Source: G963665185 sp963665185 (GTDB taxonomy: Bacteria; Desulfobacterota; Desulfovibrionia; Desulfovibrionales; Desulfovibrionaceae). Taken from it: a stretch of DNA of 64,000 nt. A program made the translations under genes and the position numbers. The notes under the pieces are model-generated. The model was not told where the DNA came from. It made no database searches and saw only the letters and a program-made list of their open reading frames with translations. Within the stretch, counting starts at the first letter, position 1, and each line of letters begins with the position of its first letter. The stretch is taken from positions 62,001 through 126,000 of the forward strand of contig CAXXPO010000024.1 in assembly GCA_963665185.2 (NCBI GenBank). Reading direction: 5' to 3'. This document shows positions 1 to 8,377 of this stretch, one piece after another.

Positions 1-1
1 G

Positions 2-445
2 GATATTGTTCAGTTCGAGCATTGGCTGCGGTTTTATTTTGTGGAAGAGATTGACGAGGCATTGGAACTTCGGGTCCCGGACGTCGAGATGGAACGCATC
101 CGGAAGGAGTTGCCCATGATGCACGGGTTGGTTGAGCTGCTCAACAACCGTGAAATCACCCAGCAGATATGCACGGAAACCGTGTGCAGCTTCATTGCCG
201 CCCGTCTGGACGGGGAGAAATACCCCGAAGGGACCGTTACCCGTGTCTTCGACGGCAAGAAGTTCAAACTGGAAATGTATCTGTTCAATCTTTGGAGCCG
301 GACGCACGAAGCCAGGCTGGACGAGGAATATCTGTTCTTTTCCGCTTGGCGTGAAATGTTCGATCAGTGGAAGGAGACCGAAGAGGTCAAGCAGTACATT
401 GCCAAGCTGACCATTTCCGCGCCCGGTCCCAAGACCACGCAGTAG
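2..445 (+). CDS. Hypothetical protein, 3' end only
   Basis: The frame is open from the first complete codon of the window, so the true start lies upstream; 147 codons and a TAG stop are visible. The product is soluble and acidic, with many Glu, Arg and aromatic residues, no cysteine motif beyond an isolated Cys pair (ICTETVCSF), and no membrane segment or signal peptide. I do not recognise the family. A strong bidirectional terminator follows 19 bases after the stop, so this is the last gene of its transcript. The opposite-strand aminopeptidase gene ends on the other side of that terminator. Confidence 0.75.
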   Translation, partial: DIVQFEHWLRFYFVEEIDEALELRVPDVEMERIRKELPMMHGLVELLNNREITQQICTETVCSFIAARLDGEKYPEGTVTRVFDGKKFKLEMYLFNLWSRTHEARLDEEYLFFSAWREMFDQWKETEEVKQYIAKLTISAPGPKTTQ

Positions 446-464
446 TCCATTTTTTTTTGAGATC

Positions 465-503
465 AAAAGACCCGGCAGAGCGTATTGCGCTGCCGGGTCT
501 TTT
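465..503. terminator. Bidirectional intrinsic terminator
   Basis: A perfect 14-base-pair inverted repeat (AAAAGACCCGGCAG and its complement) surrounds an 11-base loop. The A-rich start and T-rich end serve as U-tracts for transcription from either side. It separates the converging hypothetical gene and the M18 aminopeptidase gene. Confidence 0.85.
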
Positions 504-538
504 GGGTATGGGCGGGAAGAGCGGAGGCCGCTCATGTT

Positions 539-1951
539 CTAGCTTTTCAAAAACGCCTCGAACGCCAGTTTGGTGGCGTAGATGTCGGCCTTGCTGGACA
601 GCTCAAATGGGCTGTGCATTCCCAATACGCCGGGGCCGAAGTCGATGATGTCCATGCCGTAGATGGCCAGTTCCTTTGCCACTGTCCCGCCGCCGCCGGA
701 ATCGACCTTGCCCAGTTCGGCCATCTGCCAGGGGATTTCCGCGGCATCGAACAGGTTGCGAAGCCAGCCCACGTATTCCGCGTGGGCGTCGTTGGCCATG
801 TATTTTCCGCCGTGGCCGGTGAACTTGCAGAAGACCGGGCCGTGCCCCAGCAGGGAGGCGTTCATCTTCTCGTGCAGGTCCTGGAAGTCGGGGTCGATGG
901 CCGCGTGCACGTCGGCAGACAGGGCCTTGGAGGCCATGAAGACCTTGGAGGGCCGAACGCCCGGCTCCCATGCGTCGATGAGGTCCTCCAGGCAGTATTC
1001 CAGAAAGCGCGACTTGGCTCCGGTGGAACCGTCCGAGCCGATTTCCTCCTTGTCCCAGAAAATCACGATCTGGGCGTGTTCCGGATTTGTGGCCGAAAGC
1101 ATGGCTTCCAGCGCGGTGAACACGCAGGAACGGTCGTCCTGGCCGTAGCCGCCGATGAGCGCGCTGTCCAGCCCCACGAAACGGGCCGGTCCGGCGGGCA
1201 CTATTTGCAGCTCGGCGCTGTACAGGTCGTCCTCGGTGATCTTGTAACGCTGGTTGAGCAGATTGAGAACCCGCTGCTTGACCAGCTTTTTCCCGGTGTC
1301 GGCCTTGTTGTCCTTGTCGTTTTCCTCTTTCTCTTTGTCTGTCTTTTCAGGCGAGTGGCCCAGGATGACGTTCAGCTTTTCGCCTTCAAAGGCGTCGGCC
1401 AGTTTGACCTCGTTCTGTTTGCGGGCCAGATGGGGCAGCAGGTCGGCAATGGTGAAGACCGGATCGGACGGGTCCTCGCCGATGCAGACCGTGACGGAGG
1501 TGCCGTCCTTGAGCGCGATAAGGCCGTGCAGTGCCAGGGGACGGCCCAGCCATTGGTATTTGCGGATGCCGCCGTAGTAGTGGGTCTTGGCAAGGCCCAG
1601 GCTGACGTCCTCGTACAGCGGATGTTGCTTGAGGTCCAGGCGCGGCGTGTCCGCGTGCGCTCCGGCCAGGCGAAATCCTTCGGAAAGCGGACGCTTGCCC
1701 TTGCGGGCCATGAAAATGGTCTTGTTGCGCATGACGCGGTAGCAGGCGTCGGCCTGGAAATCGGGCTTGAAGCCTGCGGCCTCGATGCGTGAAACCACGT
1801 TGCTGATGGTTTCACGCTCGGTCTTGCAGGCGGACAGGAACTCCACATAGCCTTTGGCCAGCTCGTCCATGGCGCTCCGGTGCTCGGTGTCGGCGTATAC
1901 GTCCCAGCAGTTTTTGGGCTGGGATTCAAGATTCGGTTTGGTTTCGGACAT
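539..1951 (-). CDS. M18 family aminopeptidase (aspartyl aminopeptidase type)
   Basis: This 470-residue protein matches the length and motif order of M18 zinc aminopeptidases, which remove N-terminal (often acidic) residues from peptides in the cytoplasm. Visible motifs are the metal-site segment AGAHADTPRLD near residue 100, a central FWDKEEIGSDGSTGAKS segment with the catalytic Glu pair, DVHAAIDP, and a C-terminal NDAHAEY with a metal-binding His. The frame is open nine codons further upstream. I chose the ATG at 1951 because AAGGAG lies seven bases before it and the next residues (MSETKPN) look like a normal start. The gene stands alone between a terminator and selA, which ends 81 bases upstream of it. 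Confidence 0.92.
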   Translation of the reverse strand: MSETKPNLESQPKNCWDVYADTEHRSAMDELAKGYVEFLSACKTERETISNVVSRIEAAGFKPDFQADACYRVMRNKTIFMARKGKRPLSEGFRLAGAHADTPRLDLKQHPLYEDVSLGLAKTHYYGGIRKYQWLGRPLALHGLIALKDGTSVTVCIGEDPSDPVFTIADLLPHLARKQNEVKLADAFEGEKLNVILGHSPEKTDKEKEENDKDNKADTGKKLVKQRVLNLLNQRYKITEDDLYSAELQIVPAGPARFVGLDSALIGGYGQDDRSCVFTALEAMLSATNPEHAQIVIFWDKEEIGSDGSTGAKSRFLEYCLEDLIDAWEPGVRPSKVFMASKALSADVHAAIDPDFQDLHEKMNASLLGHGPVFCKFTGHGGKYMANDAHAEYVGWLRNLFDAAEIPWQMAELGKVDSGGGGTVAKELAIYGMDIIDFGPGVLGMHSPFELSSKADIYATKLAFEAFLKS

Positions 1952-2032
1952 GAGGCAGTCTCCTTGTGTGATGCTCAATGATGAAATTTCTTGCGGGCCG
2001 GCCCCGCTGTCTTGTCGGGGGATGTCCGCAGT

Positions 2033-3427
2033 TCAGGACAGTGCCTGGGCCAGGGCGTCGGCGACCAGACCGAATTCGTCATGGTCCAGGGTGCGCGGGT
2101 CCAGGGCGAAACAGTCGTCCTCGATGCGGCCGACCAGCGGCGGGGTGGTGGCCAGAAGGGCGTCCTTGAGCGCGTCCACGCTGCGCCGGGACGGAGCCAG
2201 GCAGACCAGGGTGGTGGGCAGGTCGCGTTCCGGGAAGGCTCCGCCGCCCACGCGGGATGCGCCGGGCCGGACGTCCACATCGGCCGCGTTGTCCAGCCGC
2301 TCTTTAATTATTTCGGCAAGTTGAATGGCCTTGGCTTCCAGCTCAATCGGTCGGGCCGTGATCATGGCCAGGGAAGGGATACGCTGCCGGGCCTGGTCGA
2401 TGTCCAGGTACAGCCGCATGGTGGCTTCCAGCGCGGCCAGGGTCATCTTGTCGATGCGCAGGGCGCGGTTGAGGGGATTGCGCTTGATCTTCTCGACGAT
2501 CTCGCGACGTCCCACGATGATGCCCGCCTGAGGTCCTCCCAGCACCTTGTCCCCGGAGAAGGTAACCACGTCCGCTCCGCTGGCAACCGACTGCTGCACG
2601 GTTGTTTCCTCGCCCATTCCCAAGGGGACGAAATCAAAGAAGTTTCCGCTGCCGAGGTCTTCAATGACCGGAATGTTGCGCGCACGGCCCAGGGGAACCA
2701 GTTCGGCCAGGGGGGCTTCCTTGGTAAAGCCGATGATCCGGAAATTCGAGGTGTGGACCTTCATGAGCACACCGGTCTGGTCGGTGATGGCCTGCTCGTA
2801 GTCGCGCAGGTGGGTGCGGTTGGTGGTTCCCACCTCGACCAGTTTTGCCCCGCTTCGGGCCATGACGTCGGGGATGCGGAACGAGCCTCCGATTTCGATG
2901 AGTTCCCCGCGTGATACAACGGCTTCTCGTCCGGCGGCCAGGGTGTCCAGCACGATGAGAACGGCGGCGGCGTTGTTGTTGACCACCAGCGCGGCTTCGG
3001 CTCCGGTGATGCGGCAGAGGATGTCCTCCACGTGGCTGTAGCGGCTGCCCCGTTTGCCCGTGGACAGGTCGAATTCCAGATTGGAGTAGTGCAGGCAGGC
3101 GTTTTCCACGGCCTGCACGGCTTCGCGGGCCAGCAGGGAACGTCCCAGGTTGGTATGCACCACCACGCCCGTGGCGTTGAGCACGCGGGTGAAGCGCGGG
3201 CCGCCTTTACGGCGCAGCAGTTCGTGCAGCCGGGGCATGAGCTTGTCCATGTCCAGGTCGTCGGGGCTGGTCAGGTCGTTGTTGCGGATGTCCCGGCGCA
3301 ACACGTCCAGAAATTCGTTGATGAGGTCCTTGCGCAACGGCCTGGGCACGGCAAGGGCCTGCGGGTCGTTTTCCAGCACGGACAGCAGGCGGTCGGTGGA
3401 AGGCAGATGGCGAAAAAGCTGTGACAC
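2033..3427 (-). CDS. selA: L-seryl-tRNA(Sec) selenium transferase
   Basis: SelA converts seryl-tRNA(Sec) to selenocysteinyl-tRNA(Sec) using selenophosphate and pyridoxal phosphate. The 464-residue length is typical. The N-terminal tRNA-binding region is followed by the PLP fold with RVLNATGVVVHTNLGRS, a VVNNNAAAV segment, IEDLGSGNFFD and SGDKVLGGPQAG, whose Lys should hold PLP. The start is a GTG (MSQLF) with AGGAG upstream. It lies 12 bases after folC on the same strand, so the two are probably cotranscribed. The presence of selA implies that the host makes selenoproteins. selB, selC and selD are not in the window, and I saw no convincing in-frame UGA in the intact genes here. Confidence 0.95.
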   Translation of the reverse strand: MSQLFRHLPSTDRLLSVLENDPQALAVPRPLRKDLINEFLDVLRRDIRNNDLTSPDDLDMDKLMPRLHELLRRKGGPRFTRVLNATGVVVHTNLGRSLLAREAVQAVENACLHYSNLEFDLSTGKRGSRYSHVEDILCRITGAEAALVVNNNAAAVLIVLDTLAAGREAVVSRGELIEIGGSFRIPDVMARSGAKLVEVGTTNRTHLRDYEQAITDQTGVLMKVHTSNFRIIGFTKEAPLAELVPLGRARNIPVIEDLGSGNFFDFVPLGMGEETTVQQSVASGADVVTFSGDKVLGGPQAGIIVGRREIVEKIKRNPLNRALRIDKMTLAALEATMRLYLDIDQARQRIPSLAMITARPIELEAKAIQLAEIIKERLDNAADVDVRPGASRVGGGAFPERDLPTTLVCLAPSRRSVDALKDALLATTPPLVGRIEDDCFALDPRTLDHDEFGLVADALAQALS

Positions 3428-3439
3428 CGGGAGGACTCC

Positions 3440-4732
3440 TTACGCGGACGTGGGGCCGGAATTCTGAGTGGATTCGCAAAAGCCGAGATGTTCGGGGCGG
3501 AGTGTATAAAACTCGGCCAGCAAATACAAGGAACCGCACAGCAGAACGCGGGGTGCGGCATGGTTTTGCGAGCCGGGAAGAGAGGCCGCCATTTCCAGGG
3601 CCTGGGGCAGGCCAAAGGCGGTTGCGGTCTTTCCTCCTATGTGGCGGGCGGTCTGTTGCGGGTCGGCAGTGCGCTCGTGCGCGTCCATGTGCGGTATGAT
3701 GACCGGGCCGTGGGTCAGGCAACGTACCAGCGGTCCCATGGTGCGGATGTCCTTGTCCTTGAGGCAGGCGAAGACGACCGCGTCGGGGCGGAAATCCATT
3801 GCCTGCAATGCGTCGGGCAGGGCGGTGAAGGCATGCGGATTGTGCGCGCCGTCCACGACAAGATCGATTTCGCCCGTGGCAGTCCGTACCTTTCCCACGC
3901 GCTGCAGCCTGCCGGGAATGAAGGCAGTGCGCAGGGCGCGGGCTTGGGCGGCAGCATCGGCGTGAACCCCCAGCCGACGTGAAAGTTCGGTCCAGGCGGC
4001 CAGGGCGAGGCGGGCATTTCCGCGCTGGTGCGGTCCGTCCAGGCCCAGAGGGGCACAGTCAGGCAAGTCGGGCAGGTCGGTGTGCAGCCGGGCGTCGCAT
4101 TCCGCTGCCCGATTGCGGATGACGCGACAGGCCTCGTCCACTTGCGGGGCGCAGAACACGGGCATACCCTCGCGCATGGCCCCGGCCTTGTCCGTGGCGA
4201 TTTGCGTGAGGGTATCACCCAGGATGGCCTGATGGTCCAGGCCTATGGGGGTCAGGCAGAGCAGGTCGCGGCGCAGGGAGCAGACTGCGTCGTACGTGCC
4301 GCCCAGTCCGGCTTCCATGATGGCCGCGTCGGTCCCGGCGGCGGCGAACATCTGCACGGCCAGCACGGTGAGGAATTCAAAATAGGTCAGCCCGAGATGT
4401 GCGGTGCGCTCCATGACCGCATTGGCCTGTTCCACCCAGAAACTTTCCGGCAGCATGCATCGGCCGATGCGTATGCGTTCGCGCATGGTGAGGAAATGGG
4501 GCGAGGTGTATACGCCCGTCCGCACGCCGTGCCCGGCGCAGAGCGAGGAAAGAAAAGTGGTGGTGGAGCCTTTGCCGTTGGTTCCCACAACGTGGGCCAC
4601 GACAAACTTCGGGTCGCGCAGGCGCAGCAGGTCCAGGGCCGCGTCCGTGCGTTCCAGGCCGAGTTCCATGTGGAACAGGCCCCGTTGGTCCAGCCAGGAC
4701 TGAAATTGGGCAAAGGATTGAAAGTGCGTCAT
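3440..4732 (-). CDS. folC: Bifunctional folylpolyglutamate/dihydrofolate synthase
   Basis: FolC adds glutamate to dihydropteroate and folates using ATP in the cytoplasm. The 430-residue protein has the family P-loop GTNGKGSTT near residue 50, the TSPHF segment after it, and the Mur-ligase central motifs EAGLGGTYDA, TPIGLDHQ and DGAHNPHA. The last marks the start of the C-terminal glutamate-binding domain. folC begins 162 bases from tRNA-Arg, which is transcribed divergently, and is followed after 12 bases by selA. Nothing in the sequence suggests degeneration. Confidence 0.95.
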   Translation of the reverse strand: MTHFQSFAQFQSWLDQRGLFHMELGLERTDAALDLLRLRDPKFVVAHVVGTNGKGSTTTFLSSLCAGHGVRTGVYTSPHFLTMRERIRIGRCMLPESFWVEQANAVMERTAHLGLTYFEFLTVLAVQMFAAAGTDAAIMEAGLGGTYDAVCSLRRDLLCLTPIGLDHQAILGDTLTQIATDKAGAMREGMPVFCAPQVDEACRVIRNRAAECDARLHTDLPDLPDCAPLGLDGPHQRGNARLALAAWTELSRRLGVHADAAAQARALRTAFIPGRLQRVGKVRTATGEIDLVVDGAHNPHAFTALPDALQAMDFRPDAVVFACLKDKDIRTMGPLVRCLTHGPVIIPHMDAHERTADPQQTARHIGGKTATAFGLPQALEMAASLPGSQNHAAPRVLLCGSLYLLAEFYTLRPEHLGFCESTQNSGPTSA

Positions 4733-4894
4733 GATGCAATGGGAGTATCCGAGGCGAAGCCGTTCGGCAAGAGGATCCGGAGGCTTGCCGGATACCGTCG
4801 TTTTTCTTGACCAATCGTTTCGGCTTGTTTAGTGTCGCGTCCGCAAAAAGAGAGTGCACATACCAGACACTCTGATGTATTGTGCTGATTCAGC

Positions 4895-4971
4895 GCGCCA
4901 GTAGCTCAGTTGGATAGAGCAACGGCCTTCTAAGCCGTCGGCCGGGGGTTCGAATCCTCCCTGGCGCGCCA
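4895..4971 (+). tRNA. tRNA-Arg (anticodon TCT)
   Basis: The cloverleaf folds completely: acceptor arms GCGCCAG and CTGGCGC, D stem GCTC/GAGC, anticodon stem ACGGC/GCCGT with loop CTTCTAA (TCT at positions 34-36), T stem GGGGG/CCTCC with one G-U pair, and an encoded CCA end. The 3' half, from the anticodon loop to CCA, is the left attachment site of island 1; a decayed copy is at 15367-15408. Confidence 0.95.
4931..4971. repeat. attL of island 1 (3' part of tRNA-Arg)
   Basis: This 41-base stretch from the anticodon loop to CCA recurs at 15367-15408 with one inserted base and three substitutions. Recombination at tRNA 3' ends is the usual integration mode of tyrosine integrases, and an integrase remnant begins about 110 bases to the right. 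This supports the call. Confidence 0.8.
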
Positions 4972-4980
4972 TGAAAACCT

Positions 4981-5013
4981 AATGGTTCCGATAAGTTATC
5001 GGGACCATTTTTT
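4981..5013 (+). terminator. Terminator downstream of tRNA-Arg
   Basis: AATGGTTCCGATAA pairs with TTATCGGGACCATT (one G-T pair) across a one-base gap; the next four bases are T. It lies just inside the island boundary, so it was probably brought by the island. A different terminator at about 15420 lies beyond the right boundary and may be the tRNA's original one. Confidence 0.75.
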
Positions 5014-5080
5014 TCTTTCAGTTTCCCGATGTGCTCGTTTTCTCCAATTCTGCTCCACTGCGAATAGGAGGAAAGCAGAT

Positions 5081-5250
5081 ATGGCGACCTACCGACAACG
5101 AGGCCAAGGACGCTGGGAAGCGAGCATTCGGCGCAAGGATATCCGACCTGGTCAAGGTCGTTCAAGACCAAGCTCGATGCGGAGGCTTGGGCGCGAGAGA
5201 TCAACGGCTTACGAGACTCGTCTCGTAAGCCGTTTCTCGTTTGCGGATAA
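5081..5250 (+). pseudogene. Tyrosine integrase remnant of island 1
   Basis: The frame starts with ATG after AGGAGG and reads MATYRQRGQGRWEASIRRK, the typical N-terminal DNA-binding start of phage-type integrases. A frameshift follows at about 5155. The continuation is in another frame (FKTKLDAEAWAREI, a segment typical of the same domain), and it runs to a TAA at 5248. No core-binding or catalytic domain is present, so about 85% of the gene is missing. A perfect 14-base-pair inverted repeat (5203-5234) sits in the remnant and may come from the deletion event. The position next to tRNA-Arg identifies it as the enzyme that once mobilised island 1. The element can no longer excise by itself. Confidence 0.75.
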
Positions 5251-5663
5251 GTGATGGATACGTTTCTTGCGTAGCTGGTGCGCGTCGCTTACCTGTCGAT
5301 GATGCAGTCCGCACCACGGATCAAGGCCTGACACCCGTGGACCTTCCACCGTAAATTCGCCCCAATCAAACGTCCCTCATCATAGATGCACATTCAATTT
5401 CAGGCTTTGGCGCCTTTCCAGCTTCTCCTTGCTGGCCATTGGCGGCGCTCCATTATGTATATGATTTTTTAATTAGTTATCTAAAATTGTTACGAATCAT
5501 TGACAAGTAACACGATGTTGCCTATCTTCCCTTGCACACGAGAGTTGTAACCTGCGGGAAGGGGGAGATCCTGACCACAAGGGTGAGGTCTTCGGAGCTT
5601 GCCTTTTCCCGCTGTCGAACCTCACCTCGTCCCTCCTTTCCTTCCCGCCACCGCGAGAAGGAC
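5251..5663. other. Leader region of the island 1 operon; no gene seen
   Basis: No credible open frame was found here. The left half may hold more eroded integrase sequence but I cannot recognise it. The segment near 5455-5530 is strongly AT-rich, in contrast to the GC-rich operon that follows, and holds the predicted promoter. About 135 bases separate the promoter from the first start codon, enough for a regulatory leader, but I see no known riboswitch. Confidence 0.5.
5500..5528 (+). promoter_or_regulatory. Predicted sigma-70 promoter of the island 1 operon
   Basis: A consensus -35 box TTGACA (5500-5505) is followed after 17 bases by TATCTT (5523-5528). The box spacing is optimal and the upstream sequence is AT-rich. 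It is the only good promoter match ahead of the aspartase-like gene, and the following genes overlap, so it could drive all seven. Confidence 0.6.
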
Positions 5664-7109
5664 ATGCACCAACGAATCGAGATAGACGCCCTGGGCGAAC
5701 GCGCCCTGCCGGCAGAAGCCTACCACGGCATCCACACCCTGCGGGCCATGGAAAATTTCCCCCTGTCCGGCCTGCGTTGGCATGGGCCGTTCATCGTCGC
5801 CCTGGCCCAATGCAAACACGCCTGCGCCGTCACCAACGAACAACTGGGCTTCCTGGACCGCGACCGGGCCGGAGCCATTCGCTCCGCCTGCCTGGAGATG
5901 GAGGCGGGCCAGCTGCACGACCATGTGCTGGTCGACCCCATGCAGGGCGGGGCCGGAACCTCCACGAACATGAATATCAACGAGGTGCTGGCCAACCGGG
6001 CCTGCGAGCTGTTGGGCGCGAAACGGGGCGACCACGGCGCCGTGCATCCCGTGGACCACGTCAACCTGCATCAATCCACCAACGACATCTTCCCCACGGC
6101 GCTGAAGGTGGCCGGACTGACCCTGCTTAAGGGGCTCGAAGCCAACGTGGCCCGGCTGCAGGAGCGCATGCAGGCCAAGGAACAAGAATTCGCCGATGTG
6201 CTGAAGGTGGCCCGCACCCAACTGCGCGACGCCGTGCCCATGACCCTGGGCATGGAATTCGGCGCCTGGTCCGACGCCCTGGCCAGGGACCGCTGGAGAA
6301 TCTTCAAGAGCCGCGAGCGCATCAAGCAGGTCAACCTGGGCGGCACCGCCGTGGGCACCGGGCTGGGCGCCCCCAGGGACTATATCCTGCGCGTGGTGGA
6401 CAACCTCAAGGCCGTCACCGGTCTGCCCGTGTCCCGGGCGGAGAACCTGGTGGACGCCACCCAGAACCTGGACTGTTTCGTGGAGGTTATGGGCATGCTC
6501 ACGGCCCTGGCCACCAATCTTCTCAAGATGGCCAACGATCTGCGCCTGCTTTCCAGCGGACCAGACTGCGGCCTGAGCGAGATCGAACTGCCCCCACTGC
6601 AGGCCGGATCCAGCGTCATGGCCGGAAAGATCAACCCCGTCATCCCCGAAGCCGTGGCCCAGGCGGCCCTCAAGACCATGGCCTGCGGGCACTGCGTGAC
6701 CCTGTGCGCGGGCCTGGGACAACTCGAGTTGAATCACCTGCTGCCTCTGCTCGCCCATGAATTCCTGGACGCCCTCGTCCTGTTGGGAAACGCGGTGCGG
6801 ATCTTCGAAAAACGCTGCGTTCGCGGCATCTCGGCCCGGCCCGAACGTTGCCGGGAACTCGTGGGCCGCAGCAAGGTCCTGGCGACGGTGCTCGTTCCGG
6901 CCCTGGGCTACGAGGCGGTCGAGGACATCGTCAGCCAGGCCCGCGCCAGGAACGTGGGCGTGGATCAGGTGGTCATGGAGATGGGGCTGGCGGACGCCCG
7001 GACGATCTCGGAACTGCTCAGCCCCCGGCGCATGCGCAAACTCGGCTTCACCCCGGGGGAATACGACGGACTGGCCTTCGCGGGCCGGACCAGGAAGGAG
7101 AACTCATGA
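5664..7109 (+). CDS. aspA: Aspartate ammonia-lyase homologue
   Basis: This 481-residue protein belongs to the fumarase/aspartase superfamily, whose aspartase branch releases ammonia and fumarate from aspartate. The superfamily signature appears near residues 315-325 as GSSVMAGKINPV, with Ala where most members have Pro. Other family segments are TSTNMNINEV and HPVDHVNLHQSTNDIFP. The ATG at 5664 is chosen because AGAAGG precedes it and the sequence resembles the aspartase N-terminus. Its stop overlaps the hydF start (ATGA). aspA-like genes commonly accompany [FeFe]-hydrogenase maturase genes in anaerobes, so a role in supplying ammonia or nitrogen to cofactor assembly is a reasonable inference. 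Catabolic aspartase is the alternative. Confidence 0.88.
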   Translation: MHQRIEIDALGERALPAEAYHGIHTLRAMENFPLSGLRWHGPFIVALAQCKHACAVTNEQLGFLDRDRAGAIRSACLEMEAGQLHDHVLVDPMQGGAGTSTNMNINEVLANRACELLGAKRGDHGAVHPVDHVNLHQSTNDIFPTALKVAGLTLLKGLEANVARLQERMQAKEQEFADVLKVARTQLRDAVPMTLGMEFGAWSDALARDRWRIFKSRERIKQVNLGGTAVGTGLGAPRDYILRVVDNLKAVTGLPVSRAENLVDATQNLDCFVEVMGMLTALATNLLKMANDLRLLSSGPDCGLSEIELPPLQAGSSVMAGKINPVIPEAVAQAALKTMACGHCVTLCAGLGQLELNHLLPLLAHEFLDALVLLGNAVRIFEKRCVRGISARPERCRELVGRSKVLATVLVPALGYEAVEDIVSQARARNVGVDQVVMEMGLADARTISELLSPRRMRKLGFTPGEYDGLAFAGRTRKENS

Positions 7110-8377
7110 CCGTTGCCAAACAGGACGGCGCATCGAACGCCCCGCGCGGGGTGCGCTTGGTCATCGCCATCGTCGGCGCCAGAAACGCGGGTAAATCCTC
7201 GCTCATCAACGCCGTCACCGGCCAGGATATCGCCATCGTCTCCGACACCCCGGGGACGACCACCGATCCAGTGGCCAAACCTTACGAACTGCTGCCCCTG
7301 GGGCCCGTGACGTTCTTCGATACGGCCGGACTGGACGACGAAGGGGAGCTCGGGGACCTGCGAGTCAAGGCCGCCAGGAAGATCCTCCTGCGGGCGGACA
7401 TCTGCGTCCTGGTCTGCGGTGAGAACGGCCTGGGGGCCCTGGAACGCGATATTCTGGAGGAGATGCGCGGCATGGGCCTGCCCACCCTGGTGGCGGCCAA
7501 CAAGAGCGACCTCCGGCCTCCCCGGGCCGAAGACGAAGCCCACTGCGGCCTATACGGCGTCCCCTACCTGTCCCTGTCCTCCAGGACGGGCAACGGGGTG
7601 AACGCGCTCAAGGACGCCATCATCAGACTGGCCCCCCCCGAATACAAGCGGGAGATGCCCCTGGTGGGCGACCTGGTGGGCGAGGGCGACTGGGTGGTCT
7701 GCGTGGCCCCCATCGACCTAGCCGCGCCCAAGGGGCGGCTGATCCTGCCCCAGGTCCAGGTGCTGCGCGACATCCTCGATGCGGACGCCCTGGGGCTGCT
7801 GGTCAAGGAACGGGAACTCGAGGAGGCCCTGGTCGGGCTGTCGCGCCGTCCTGCCCTGGTCGTCACGGATTCCCAGGTCGTGCTCAAGGTGGCGGGCGAC
7901 GTGCCCGACGAGATTCCCCTGACCACCTTCTCGACCCTTTTCGCCCGCTACAAGGGCGACCTGCCGGAACTGGCCGCCGGGGCCGCGGCCATCGACACCC
8001 TCAAGGACGGGGACCGGGTGCTCATCGCCGAAGCCTGTTCCCACCACCCCGTGGCCGACGACATCGGGCGCGTCAAGATTCCCCGCTGGCTCTGCCAGTA
8101 CACGGGCCGGGATCTGCGCTTCGACCTCTACTCCGGCCACGATTTTCCCGAGGACTTGGAGGGCTACAGTCTTGCCGTGCATTGCGGGGCCTGCATGCTC
8201 AACAGGGCGGAAATGCTGCGCCGAATGAAGGAGTGCCGCAGGCGCGGGGTGCCCGTGACCAATTACGGCGTGGCCATCTCCAAGGTCCAGGGCGTGCTGT
8301 CCCGCGTCCTCCGCCCGTTCGGCCTGGCGGACAAGGTTCCGGGGCGCCAGCGCATGGAGGCGGCTCATGTCCGTTGA
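7106..8377 (+). CDS. hydF: HydF-type GTPase, [FeFe]-hydrogenase maturation scaffold homologue
   Basis: HydF is the GTP-binding scaffold on which the [FeFe]-hydrogenase 2Fe subcluster is assembled. This 423-residue protein has all expected parts: P-loop GARNAGKS (residues 24-31), DTPGTT, the DTAG G3 motif and NKSD for guanine recognition. A dimerisation domain follows, and then the metal-site motif C311-x-H313-x45-H359-C360-x2-C363 (EACSHH ... HCGAC). All Fe-S ligands are therefore present. It overlaps the upstream aspA by four bases and the downstream gene by eleven. No [FeFe] hydrogenase gene and no hydG occur in the window, so its client is unlikely to be a local [FeFe] hydrogenase. The neighbours suggest another metalloprotein. 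Confidence 0.93.
   Translation: MTVAKQDGASNAPRGVRLVIAIVGARNAGKSSLINAVTGQDIAIVSDTPGTTTDPVAKPYELLPLGPVTFFDTAGLDDEGELGDLRVKAARKILLRADICVLVCGENGLGALERDILEEMRGMGLPTLVAANKSDLRPPRAEDEAHCGLYGVPYLSLSSRTGNGVNALKDAIIRLAPPEYKREMPLVGDLVGEGDWVVCVAPIDLAAPKGRLILPQVQVLRDILDADALGLLVKERELEEALVGLSRRPALVVTDSQVVLKVAGDVPDEIPLTTFSTLFARYKGDLPELAAGAAAIDTLKDGDRVLIAEACSHHPVADDIGRVKIPRWLCQYTGRDLRFDLYSGHDFPEDLEGYSLAVHCGACMLNRAEMLRRMKECRRRGVPVTNYGVAISKVQGVLSRVLRPFGLADKVPGRQRMEAAHVR

Noticed and set aside
485..1792. A 435-codon open frame on the plus strand opposite the M18 aminopeptidase gene
   Set aside because: It runs antisense to a clearly recognised enzyme and starts inside a terminator hairpin.
5532..5663. A 44-codon N-terminal extension of the aspartase homologue
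   Set aside because: The extension has no ribosome site and no similarity to aspartases, while AGAAGG precedes the ATG at 5664.
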